DNA of 64,000 nucleotides, taken from assembly GCA_017435385.1 (NCBI GenBank), contig JAFSFB010000003.1, forward strand, positions 62,001 through 126,000, given 5' to 3'. The stretch's first letter is position 1. Every line of letters starts with the position of its first letter. This DNA is from Clostridia bacterium. GTDB lineage: Bacteria; Bacillota; Clostridia; Oscillospirales; Acutalibacteraceae. Below the pieces are notes generated by a model. It made no database searches. It saw only the letters and a list, made by a program, of their open reading frames with translations, and was not told where the DNA came from. This document shows positions 8,401 to 15,358 of the stretch, piece after piece. Both the position numbers and the translations under genes were made by a program.

Positions 8401-9441
8401 AAGATCAACTATGTTGTCTACACGGGTGCAAACTACGGCTCGGCTATGAACGATTATATTGCGCTTCACAGAAGAGCAATCCAGCTTTCAATCGCATGCA
8501 TCACATCTCTTGACACGGCAAATGCACTTGCCGACATCATCGCAAGCCATTTCAATCAGCAGAACACAGAGCTTGTTGACATCAACAACATGCGTTCCGA
8601 AAGAAGCTCTCTCAAGTTCGTCAAGATGGATGCATCGGGCAACGACCATATCCTTCTCGAAAACTTTGACAACTCCATCACCTGCCCCGAAAGCCTTTGC
8701 GTCAGCCTTTGCGACCGCAACCACGGCATCGGCAGCGACGGAATCGTTCTTGTTGAAAAATCGGATGTTGCTCAGGTCAAGATGAGAGTCTTTAACCTTG
8801 ACGGCAGCGAGGGCAGAATGGGCGGTAACGCCATGCGTTCGGTTGCAAAATATGTCTATGACAACGGCTTCGTTGACACAGAAACAGTTACAATCGAAAC
8901 TGCAAGCGGCATCAAGAGCGTTGACCTCTATGTCATGAACGGCAAGGTCAGCTCCGTATGCGCAAACATGGGCAAGGCTGAGCTTGAAAACGCCGTCACA
9001 AGCACGATCGGCGTTGACAAATTCGTCAATTATCCCGTTATCCTCGGCGGCGAAGACTATAACATCACCTGCGTTTCAATGGGTAACCCCCACTGCGTTG
9101 TTTTCTGCCCCAGAGTTGACAACATTGACATCGAAAAGATCGGTCCCAGATTTGAAAAGGCTTCGATCTTCGCTCACAGAGTCAACACCGAATTCGTCAG
9201 AGTCGTTAATGAAACAACTCTCAAGATGAGAGTCTGGGAAAGAGGCAACGGCGAAACTCTTGCCTGCGGCACGGGCGCATGTGCGGCTGTTGTTGCGGCT
9301 GTTGAAAACGGTTACTGCAAGAAGAACACCGACATCACAGTTAAGGTCAAGGGCGGCGACCTCATCGTAAACTACACCGACGACGGAGTATTCCTCACAG
9401 GTACGACCAAGCTTGTTTTTGAAGGCACGGTTGAATATTAA
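5407..9441 (+). CDS. carB: Carbamoyl-phosphate synthase large subunit fused to a diaminopimelate-epimerase-like domain
   Basis: A single 1344-residue open frame. Residues 1 to about 1063 are a complete CarB: two ATP-grasp halves, each opening with a GSGPIxIGQ block, and a C-terminal methylglyoxal-synthase-like allosteric domain. This subunit makes carbamoyl phosphate from ammonia, bicarbonate and two ATP. From about residue 1069 (KFVKMDASGND) the chain continues with no stop and almost no linker into a 276-residue DapF-type domain. The epimerase substrate-binding blocks are kept (GND, FNLDGSE, SMGNPHC, ERGNGE), as is the catalytic Cys1287 in LACGTGAC. The partner cysteine of the CGNG.RC motif is Gly1139 (MGGNAMRS), with Ser1145 in place of the last Cys. 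The start is the ATG at 5407 behind GGGAGG. carA is not adjacent. CarB assignment is firm; DapF activity is doubtful. Confidence 0.95.
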   Translation: MPISKDIKKVMVIGSGPIVIGQAAEFDYAGTQACRVLKDAGLDVVLVNSNPATIMTDKALADEIYLEPLTAETVKRIIEKERPDSLLAGLGGQTGLTIAMQLSKDGYLDRMGVKLLGTNAEAIDKAEDRKMFRDTMTSINQPVIPSEIANDVETAVEIAAKIGYPIIIRPAFTLGGGGGGVAENEEELRVIAKTGLDLSPITQVLVEKYIFGWKEIEFETMRDSAGNCVAVCSMENFDPVGIHTGDSIVAAPALSLSTEEYEMLRKASLDIVDALGIIGGCNCQFALDPHSMDYAVIEVNPRVSRSSALASKATGYPIAKVTAMLALGMTLDEIKNDETGLNCANFEPDVKYIVVKLPKWPFDKFVNASRKLGTQMKATGEVMSIGPTFEMAIMKAVRGAEISLDTLNAEPKTNAPLEERMRDTDDMRLFSVFEAIKGGMPIEKVHEITKITEWFLEKLKNLADFEKSIEGGKLTEEKYYQGKDYGYTDAALKRLSGVKELPAHKDAVYKIVDTCTKNFNTAAPYFYSTYGDECDARPLIDEKKEKIIVLGSGPIRIGQGIEFDYSSVHCVWTLKELGYEVAIINNNPETVSTDYDTSDRLYFEPLTPEDVMNIIKVEKPIGVVVAFGGQTAIKLTKFLDENGIRILGTSADGIDTAEDRERFDALLEQFGILRPKGMGVMTKQEALDAAAELGYPVLLRPSYVIGGQNMTIAYSDADVNRYMDIILSGEIENPVLVDKYMMGTELEVDVISDGTDVLIPGIMEHVERAGVHSGDSIAVYPPYNLNDKMRKNIIECSEKLALSLGTKGLVNIQYLIYHNKLYVIEVNPRASRTIPYISKVTGVPMVDIAAKVMIGMPLKDLGYGTGLYKTPPYFTVKVPVFSFEKLSDVNSILGPEMKSTGEVLGIGKTTAEALFKGLTSAGFKIQLPTADNEIGLLLSVDTHDILDAVSLAKKLDDLKIKIYATPETAEAISHLGIDVDVVKGFSEGDDMFKLLETGKINYVVYTGANYGSAMNDYIALHRRAIQLSIACITSLDTANALADIIASHFNQQNTELVDINNMRSERSSLKFVKMDASGNDHILLENFDNSITCPESLCVSLCDRNHGIGSDGIVLVEKSDVAQVKMRVFNLDGSEGRMGGNAMRSVAKYVYDNGFVDTETVTIETASGIKSVDLYVMNGKVSSVCANMGKAELENAVTSTIGVDKFVNYPVILGGEDYNITCVSMGNPHCVVFCPRVDNIDIEKIGPRFEKASIFAHRVNTEFVRVVNETTLKMRVWERGNGETLACGTGACAAVVAAVENGYCKKNTDITVKVKGGDLIVNYTDDGVFLTGTTKLVFEGTVEY

Positions 9442-9453
9442 AAGATAACAAAC

Positions 9454-9497
9454 AACCCCTGACGGATTTTAAGAAGTCCGTCAGGGGTTATGTTTTT
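9454..9497. terminator. Bidirectional terminator between carB-dapF and the ECF S gene
   Basis: A perfect 13-bp stem (9455-9467 region with 9477-9489) and about 10-nt loop lie between two convergent genes. A T-run follows on the plus strand (9492-9498) and a T-rich stretch on the minus side, so it can serve both. Confidence 0.85.
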
Positions 9498-9502
9498 TTA
9501 TG

Positions 9503-10027
9503 TTAATTTGTAAGTCCCGACTTGCGTATCGCCATGACAATGGGCGGAATCAGAAGGATATGAATGATAATTGCGGGAATCGCATTCGTGAATGCGCCTG
9601 CAACAAACATCGACAAGCTGAACTGAGAGCCGCTAAGTCCTGCCATAATGTACCTCGCAATGCCCCAGACACATCTGCCGCCGAGCATCGAAATAATCAG
9701 AGCGGGATAAATATAAACATTCTTCTTAGGAAAGACCCTTGATAATATTCCGCTGAGTAAGCCGTAAGCCGCAAGCTCAAACGCCATGCCTGCCGCAATC
9801 GGATACATCGGAGGCATTCCGAGAATCATACTCCTCAGAAGAGGTGCAACCGCTCCGACCGTTGCCGCATACTGCCAACCGCAGACAAAGCCGCAAATCA
9901 GAACGGGAATATGCATCGGGGATATCATGTTGCCTATCTGAGTGCTTCCGACTGTAATCATCGGCAAAACGAAGCACAGCGCAAGAGACATAGCCGAAAA
10001 CGCAAGATTTTTAACTGTCTTTTTCAT
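9503..10027 (-). CDS. ECF transporter S component (substrate unknown)
   Basis: A 174-residue integral membrane protein with about five to six hydrophobic segments, and conserved patterns such as SPMHIPVLICGFVCGW and LRSMILGMPP typical of substrate-capture subunits of energy-coupling-factor vitamin importers. Such proteins bind a vitamin or cofactor precursor and dock on the shared EcfA/A'/T module, which is not in this window. It starts 14 bases after spoVM and so ends the long leftward gene string. No riboswitch that would reveal the substrate is seen upstream. The assignment to the S-component class is good; the substrate is open. Confidence 0.8.
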   Translation of the reverse strand: MKKTVKNLAFSAMSLALCFVLPMITVGSTQIGNMISPMHIPVLICGFVCGWQYAATVGAVAPLLRSMILGMPPMYPIAAGMAFELAAYGLLSGILSRVFPKKNVYIYPALIISMLGGRCVWGIARYIMAGLSGSQFSLSMFVAGAFTNAIPAIIIHILLIPPIVMAIRKSGLTN

Positions 10028-10041
10028 TTTTATTCACCATA

Positions 10042-10131
10042 TCATGTCAAATTTTTCTGCCGTTTGATACCGAAAACCAGACCGAGAATGCCTCTGAGAA
10101 GCTTCGGACTGCGAACAACAACAACCTTCAT
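10042..10131 (-). CDS. spoVM: Stage V sporulation protein SpoVM (29 aa)
   Basis: A 29-residue peptide starting MKVVVVRSPK and ending QKNLT. SpoVM of Bacillus is a 26-residue amphipathic peptide that marks the forespore surface by sensing membrane curvature and anchors SpoIVA for coat and cortex assembly. The length, the MK start, the helix-breaking Pro at position 9 followed by Lys, and the pattern of alternating hydrophobic residues with a basic C-terminus all match. The ribosome site AAGGGAG is 7-8 nt before the ATG. Synteny is strong: in Bacillus spoVM lies shortly downstream of prpC-prkC-rsgA, as here. It is easily missed because of its size. Confidence 0.88.
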   Translation of the reverse strand: MKVVVVRSPKLLRGILGLVFGIKRQKNLT

Positions 10132-10149
10132 GCGTCATCTCCCTTTCCG

Positions 10150-10359
10150 TCAGTATCTGCTAAGGCTCAGCCCCGCAACAATCAGCACGGCGGCGACAAT
10201 GACGATCGCTAAAGTATAAGGAAACAAAGCGGCAACAAGCATGCCTGCCGCAAATGCTATGCATGCAGTGCATCTCGCATCCCGACATATCAGAAAAATC
10301 ACCGCCCGATCATGCTGTTTTAAGGCAAAAGGCTGCTTACCGCATAAGCCTTCGCTCAT
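10150..10359 (-). CDS. Small hypothetical membrane protein (69 aa)
   Basis: An open frame fills the gap between rsgA (ends 10370) and spoVM. Its C-terminal half is strongly hydrophobic (FAAGMLVAALFPYTLAIVIV and onward) and would form one hairpin or one to two membrane helices, ending in LSRY. The N-terminal half carries two or three cysteines. The ATG at 10359 lacks a convincing ribosome site, so the true start may be internal or non-ATG. The coherent hydrophobic profile, same strand and tight spacing argue for a real gene. I recognise no family and assign no function. Confidence 0.5.
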   Translation of the reverse strand: MSEGLCGKQPFALKQHDRAVIFLICRDARCTACIAFAAGMLVAALFPYTLAIVIVAAVLIVAGLSLSRY

Positions 10360-10369
10360 TACAGTATAA

Positions 10370-11296
10370 TCAGCGGCGAAGATTTTCGTTACTTTTGTTT
10401 TTCAGCTTGTTAAGCTCCCACTCCTTGATTTCCTTCGCCTGCTCCATCATGACACAATAGCTCTCATGGCGGCTTTTGGGAATATCCCCCGATTCGACCG
10501 CTTCAATGATTCTGCAGCCCTTATCCTTAACATGCAGGCAGGAGGTGAACTTACATTCACCGAGATATTCCTCAAACTCAGGAAACGCATGAGGAAGCTC
10601 ATCCTTTAAAATGATTTCGGTTTCTTCGAGCTCAAGAGAGGAAAAACCGGGAGTGTCCGCAACATATCCGCCTTCGACCTTGAAAAGCTCGCTTTCACGG
10701 GTAGTGTGTCTGCCTCTTCCGAGCTTGTCGCTGATTTCGGCAGTTTTAAGACCGAGCGAGGGATCAATGGCATTGAGGAGCGTCGACTTACCGACGCCGC
10801 TGTTTCCGCAGAATGCGCTGATATGATTTTTAAGCTCCGCTTTTATCAGCTCAACACCCTCTCCGGTAACGGAAGAAACGGCAATAGTCTTGAAGCCCGC
10901 TTTTCTGTAAACATCAACATAACCGCTGATATCGGCAAGGTCGGTCTTTGTGAAAACAACGATCGGCTCAATGCCTCTGTTGACGGCAATTGCCGTCAGG
11001 CGGTCGATTATCAGAAGAACGGGATTCGGCTCCTTTGCCGATGCAACGATGAACAGACGGTCAATGTTCGCAACGGGAGGGCGGAGCATCAGACTCTTTC
11101 TTTCCTTAATGACATCAATTGTGTTTTCAGCGTTCTCATTAACGCTGATTTCAACTCTGTCACCGGCAAGAGGCTTGATTCTCGTTTTTCTGAAAACTCC
11201 TCTCGCCTTGCATTCATATACCTCACCGGCGGCTTCAACATAATAGAAGCCGCCGATGCCTTTCAGAATAATTCCTTCAAGCTTACTCAAACTCAT
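10370..11296 (-). CDS. rsgA: Ribosome small-subunit-dependent GTPase A
   Basis: Assembly GTPase that checks late 30S ribosome maturation. In the 308-residue protein an N-terminal OB fold (about 1-70) precedes a circularly permuted GTPase domain: FTKTD (G4) comes before GNSGVGKSTL (G1) and DTPGF (G3). A C-terminal zinc knuckle carries CKFTSCLHVKDKGC. The listed ATG overlaps the prkC stop by 4 nt, with GGAG only one base away; a TTG two codons in is better spaced from that site, so the true start may be at 11290. It is part of the prpC-prkC-rsgA cluster; Bacillus RsgA (CpgA) is a PrkC substrate. Confidence 0.95.
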   Translation of the reverse strand: MSLSKLEGIILKGIGGFYYVEAAGEVYECKARGVFRKTRIKPLAGDRVEISVNENAENTIDVIKERKSLMLRPPVANIDRLFIVASAKEPNPVLLIIDRLTAIAVNRGIEPIVVFTKTDLADISGYVDVYRKAGFKTIAVSSVTGEGVELIKAELKNHISAFCGNSGVGKSTLLNAIDPSLGLKTAEISDKLGRGRHTTRESELFKVEGGYVADTPGFSSLELEETEIILKDELPHAFPEFEEYLGECKFTSCLHVKDKGCRIIEAVESGDIPKSRHESYCVMMEQAKEIKEWELNKLKNKSNENLRR

Positions 11297-13554
11297 ACTC
11301 CTTCTAACTGACCGACGATCAGATCAATTTTCTGGTCAACCGAATATATTGAACCGAAAATTGAACCCGATGACGAGCCGGAGGGTGACTGAGAAATTAT
11401 AATTCCGTTCTGAGCAGGGTTAAGAACGGGTGCTCCCGTAATATAGATATTCCAGAAGCCTGCCGCATCAAGAGCCGCTCTTGCCTCAGTTTCCGACATA
11501 CCCATAACATTGGGAAGCTTTGCGCTCGTAACATTGAAGCCGTTGGTATAGGTTCCGTTTGTTACAACAGCGGGGTTGGAAAGAAAGTTGACCGTGCAGG
11601 TGTAATGCTCCTTGCCGTCGATATATATCTTGACCGCCTTGTTTTCACCGCTGCCCTGAACCATGAGTTCATAAGAGCTGCCGTCAAGGAGGATCGGAGT
11701 TTCCTGAGCGAGAACATTGTTGACGAAAACCTCAAGAGTTCCTCTTGACGATTTCGAGGGAAGATTAAAGACTATTCTTGCCTCGGATGACTGGGGAATA
11801 CCGTTGCTGACGGTCAGAGTGACCTCTGTTCCGGGAAGAACCTGATCGCCTGCCTTGGGTGAATGAGCTATAACCTCACCTGCAGGCTTATCGCTGTTTT
11901 CCTCAATAACCTTGGGATTGACCTTCAGCTTCTGCGATTCAAGAAGCGTTGTTGCGGTTGCAACATCCCATCCGGTTGCATCGGTAACGGTAATCATATT
12001 AGCGTTGCTTGCATAATAAAGATTAACGGTTGCGCCGTAATCAGCTTCGGTTCCGATTGCGGGATCGGTTCTCAGAACAGTACCGAACTCTTCGATAAGG
12101 TTCATCTCGGGAACAATAACTACCTTGAAGCCCTTGTTTTCGATCTGCTTCTGGGCAAGCTCCCAGTTAAGACCTTCAACATCGGGAACGATCGACTTCT
12201 TGTTATTGTTCGTAACATAAAGAACGACCTCAACAACCTCGCCGTCTTTGCGGGGAGTTCCTGCCTTGGGATCCTGAGCATGAACGATGCCGTTTTCATA
12301 TCCCGCCTTGGGTTCTTCAACGATAATAAAGTTATAATATCCCGAATATTTCGTCTTGCCGTCAATATCCTTCTTATAATTCATACCCATGAAATCGGGA
12401 ACATTCGCCGATTCAGTCTGAATTATCTTGTTAAGAACGGGAATATTGTCAATGATATCCGGGCGGACAAACCAGAGGATCGCAATTGAAGCGATGATGA
12501 AAAGCACGAAGCCGACGACTGCGCCGATAATGATCGCACTCTTTCTGTTCATCTCGCTCTCTTCCTCGTCCTCCTCATCATTCTCAAGTCCGAAGCCGGG
12601 ATTAACGGGCTTCGACACAATCTCGGTCGAGGGCTTTGAAACGGGAGGAGCAACAACGGTCTGCTTTTTGTTGACATACTTCGTGGGATCGTTATCCACA
12701 AAATAATCCTTCTGGAATCTGATGGTCGGATTTCTCTTGAACTCCTCAATGTCAAGAAGCATTTCTGCAGCGGACTGATATCTTTCTCTTGCAGTCTTTC
12801 TCATGGCGTGCATGACGATCTGCTCAAGTCCGACGGGAATGTTGTTATTAAGCTCTCTCGGTCTTTTTGCTTCGTTCTGAAGCTGCATAAGAGCAACTGA
12901 AACCGAGTTATCCGACTGGAAGGGAAGCTGACCTGTCAGCATTTCATACATGACAACACCGACGGAATAAATATCCGCTCTGTCGTCGGTCGTATCTCCC
13001 CTCGCCTGCTCGGGGCTGATATAATGAACCGAACCGATTGCGCTGTCGGTCATTGTTTTTGTATCGCTGTAGCTGAAACGGGCAATACCGAAATCCGTAA
13101 CCTTGATGTTGCCGTTTGAGAGCAGCATGATGTTCTGAGGCTTGATATCTCTGTGAACGATACCCTTGTCATGAGCATGCTGAAGCGCACGGAGGATCTG
13201 CATGGTGAAATGAACCGTTTCCTTGATTCCGAGCTTACCCTGCTGCTCGATATATTCCTTGAGAGTTATGCCCTCGACATACTCCATGACGATATACTGG
13301 AGTCTGTCGCCGTAGCTGACATTATAAACCTTGACGATGTTGGGATGCGACAAAACCGCAATCGCCTTCGACTCATTCTTGAATCTGCGGCGGAATTCCT
13401 CGTTGGCAAGATACTCGTCCTTGAGAATCTTGACGGCAACGATCCTGTCGTCAATGTTATCATAAGCCTTATATACAACCGCCATGCCTCCGACGCCGAT
13501 CACTTCCTGAATTTCATAGCGTCCGTCAATTCTTTTACCGGTATAATTATCCAT
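11293..13554 (-). CDS. prkC: PASTA-domain Ser/Thr protein kinase PrkC/Stk1
   Basis: Membrane kinase of 753 residues that senses muropeptides/cell-wall state. The Hanks-type kinase domain (about 13-275) has catalytic Lys42, HRDIKPQN at 134-141 and DFG at 154-156. An acidic juxtamembrane stretch is followed by one membrane helix (about 339-363). The extracellular part has three PASTA repeats (about 384-595), then a Ser-rich beta-type segment of some 85 residues without PASTA features (SSRGTLEVFV...), and a last PASTA repeat at the C-terminus (about 683-753). The inserted segment is unlike the simple repeat rows of Bacillus PrkC. It follows its cognate phosphatase gene by 35 bp. In spore formers this kinase can trigger germination. 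Confidence 0.95.
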   Translation of the reverse strand: MDNYTGKRIDGRYEIQEVIGVGGMAVVYKAYDNIDDRIVAVKILKDEYLANEEFRRRFKNESKAIAVLSHPNIVKVYNVSYGDRLQYIVMEYVEGITLKEYIEQQGKLGIKETVHFTMQILRALQHAHDKGIVHRDIKPQNIMLLSNGNIKVTDFGIARFSYSDTKTMTDSAIGSVHYISPEQARGDTTDDRADIYSVGVVMYEMLTGQLPFQSDNSVSVALMQLQNEAKRPRELNNNIPVGLEQIVMHAMRKTARERYQSAAEMLLDIEEFKRNPTIRFQKDYFVDNDPTKYVNKKQTVVAPPVSKPSTEIVSKPVNPGFGLENDEEDEEESEMNRKSAIIIGAVVGFVLFIIASIAILWFVRPDIIDNIPVLNKIIQTESANVPDFMGMNYKKDIDGKTKYSGYYNFIIVEEPKAGYENGIVHAQDPKAGTPRKDGEVVEVVLYVTNNNKKSIVPDVEGLNWELAQKQIENKGFKVVIVPEMNLIEEFGTVLRTDPAIGTEADYGATVNLYYASNANMITVTDATGWDVATATTLLESQKLKVNPKVIEENSDKPAGEVIAHSPKAGDQVLPGTEVTLTVSNGIPQSSEARIVFNLPSKSSRGTLEVFVNNVLAQETPILLDGSSYELMVQGSGENKAVKIYIDGKEHYTCTVNFLSNPAVVTNGTYTNGFNVTSAKLPNVMGMSETEARAALDAAGFWNIYITGAPVLNPAQNGIIISQSPSGSSSGSIFGSIYSVDQKIDLIVGQLEGV

Positions 13555-13589
13555 AAAAAACCGTTCCTTTCGAAGTTTTTGATTTCAGA

Positions 13590-14318
13590 TCATCTTGCCG
13601 TCACAACAACTGTCACGTTATCGCTTCCGCCGTTTTCCAGCGCAAGGTCAACGAGTCTGTCGGCATATCTGAAATATTTGCCGTCAGAGGTAAGTTCAAC
13701 TATCTTTTCGGGCTGAACATGGTTAGTCAGACCGTCTGTGCAGAGAAGAATGAGCGCATCATCGTAAAATTCCTCCTGACAAAAATCAACAGAAAGCTCG
13801 CTCTCAACGCCGATCGCACGGGTGATTATATGTCTTTTCGGGTGATCCGCAATCTCTTCGGGAGTTATCTCTCCGTTATCGAGCATATTCTGAACAACTG
13901 TATGGTCACGGGTAAGCTGATATGCTCTCTCATCTTCGATGATATAAGCTCTGCTGTCACCGACGTGAGCGATATATACAAATGAATCCGTCATAATCGC
14001 CGCAACGGCGGTCGTTCCCATACCCGCATATTTTTCATCGGTAAGAGAGAGCATGTAAATATGTTTGTTGGCGTTTTCAAGTGCGGAAACAAGAAGCGCT
14101 CTGACCGAAATGTCACTCATTCCGTTTTTGAATCCGCTGCATATCTTTTCACGGATTATCTTGACCGCCTCACAGCTTGCAAAAGCACCTTCAGCCGCAC
14201 CGCCCATGCCGTCACACACTATGGCATACGATGCGCCGCCCGAAAGCTCGCCGCTTGTGTAGGAATCCTGATTGTTTTCTCTCAGAAGACCTTTATCGGT
14301 CCTTGCAACCGTTTTCAT
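13590..14318 (-). CDS. prpC: PP2C-type protein phosphatase PrpC/Stp1
   Basis: A 242-residue metal-dependent Ser/Thr phosphatase that reverses phosphorylation by the downstream kinase. PP2C metal-binding blocks are visible: N-terminal TDKGLLRENNQD, then CDGMGG (around residues 35-40), GDSRAYI and CTDGLTNH, each with the usual aspartates. Length is standard. It overlaps the rlmN stop by 4 nt and precedes prkC by 35 bp, so phosphatase and kinase are made together. Confidence 0.95.
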   Translation of the reverse strand: MKTVARTDKGLLRENNQDSYTSGELSGGASYAIVCDGMGGAAEGAFASCEAVKIIREKICSGFKNGMSDISVRALLVSALENANKHIYMLSLTDEKYAGMGTTAVAAIMTDSFVYIAHVGDSRAYIIEDERAYQLTRDHTVVQNMLDNGEITPEEIADHPKRHIITRAIGVESELSVDFCQEEFYDDALILLCTDGLTNHVQPEKIVELTSDGKYFRYADRLVDLALENGGSDNVTVVVTAR

Positions 14319-15358
14319 TCTGCTCCCTCCTTTTCTTTTTCTTTTCGTCTTAGCTGACCGCAGGATGCATCAATGTCGGATCCGAGCTTCCGCCTTACCG
14401 TTGCATTGATGCCGTTTCTTGAAAGAATCGAAACGAAGCGTTCAACTCTTTCGGGACTGCTGGGCTTGAAAGGACTTTCCTTGACCTCGTTGACGGGAAT
14501 GAGGTTGACATGGCAAAGCATTCCTTTCAGCTTGGATGCCAGCACGGCGGCACACTCATCGGAATCATTGACACCCGCAAGCATCGCATATTCAAACGAG
14601 ATACGCCTTGATGTTTCGCCCGCATATTTTCTGCAGGCGGAAAGAAGCTCTTCAACCCTGTATTTATGGTTGACGGGCATTATTTTATCTCTCAGCTCGT
14701 TTGTCGGTGCATGAAGCGAGATCGACAAAGTCAGCTGGAGCTTTTTGCTGAGTAAATCATTAATTCTCGGTACGATTCCGCAGGTCGAAAGAGAAATATT
14801 TCTCATTGAGAGATTGAGTCCCTTTTCATCGGTGACAAGAGCGATAAAACGCATAACATTGTCATAGTTATCGAGCGGCTCACCCATACCCATGAGAACG
14901 ATGTGCGATATTCTCTCGCCGACCTCCTTCTGAGCAAGATAGACCTGAGAAAGGATCTCGCCTGCCGAAAGACTTCTTTTGAATCCGCCGAGGGTTGAGG
15001 CACAGAAGGCACAGCCCATCTTACAGCCTATCTGCGATGAAACGCAGATCGTATAGCCGTATTTATATTTCATGACTACGCTTTCGATATAGTCACCGTC
15101 TTGCATCTCAAAAAGAAGCTTGACCGTACCGTCATTCCGGGAAACCTGTTTTCTGACAACCGAGCATGTAATAATCGGGAATTTCTCCTTCAGCTCCTCC
15201 CTGAGTGCCTTGGGGAGATTGGTCATTTCATCATAGCTCAGAGCAAGATGACGGTGAAGCCATTCATAGACCTGCTTTGAGCGGAACTTCTGAATGCCCT
15301 CATCAGAAAATGCCTGAGAGAGCTCCTCAAAAGTCATTGATAAAATATCCCTTGTCAT
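14315..15358 (-). CDS. rlmN: 23S rRNA (adenine-2503-C2)-methyltransferase
   Basis: Radical-SAM enzyme that methylates A2503 of 23S rRNA and A37 of some tRNAs. The 347-residue protein has the cluster-binding motif C112-x3-C116-x2-C119 (GCKMGCAFC). The C-terminal DASCGQLR block holds the cysteine that forms the covalent RNA intermediate. The glycine-rich MGMGEPL block is also present. It overlaps both neighbours by 4 nt, showing translational coupling in the rsmB-rlmN-prpC-prkC string. Confidence 0.97.
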   Translation of the reverse strand: MTRDILSMTFEELSQAFSDEGIQKFRSKQVYEWLHRHLALSYDEMTNLPKALREELKEKFPIITCSVVRKQVSRNDGTVKLLFEMQDGDYIESVVMKYKYGYTICVSSQIGCKMGCAFCASTLGGFKRSLSAGEILSQVYLAQKEVGERISHIVLMGMGEPLDNYDNVMRFIALVTDEKGLNLSMRNISLSTCGIVPRINDLLSKKLQLTLSISLHAPTNELRDKIMPVNHKYRVEELLSACRKYAGETSRRISFEYAMLAGVNDSDECAAVLASKLKGMLCHVNLIPVNEVKESPFKPSSPERVERFVSILSRNGINATVRRKLGSDIDASCGQLRRKEKEKEGAE

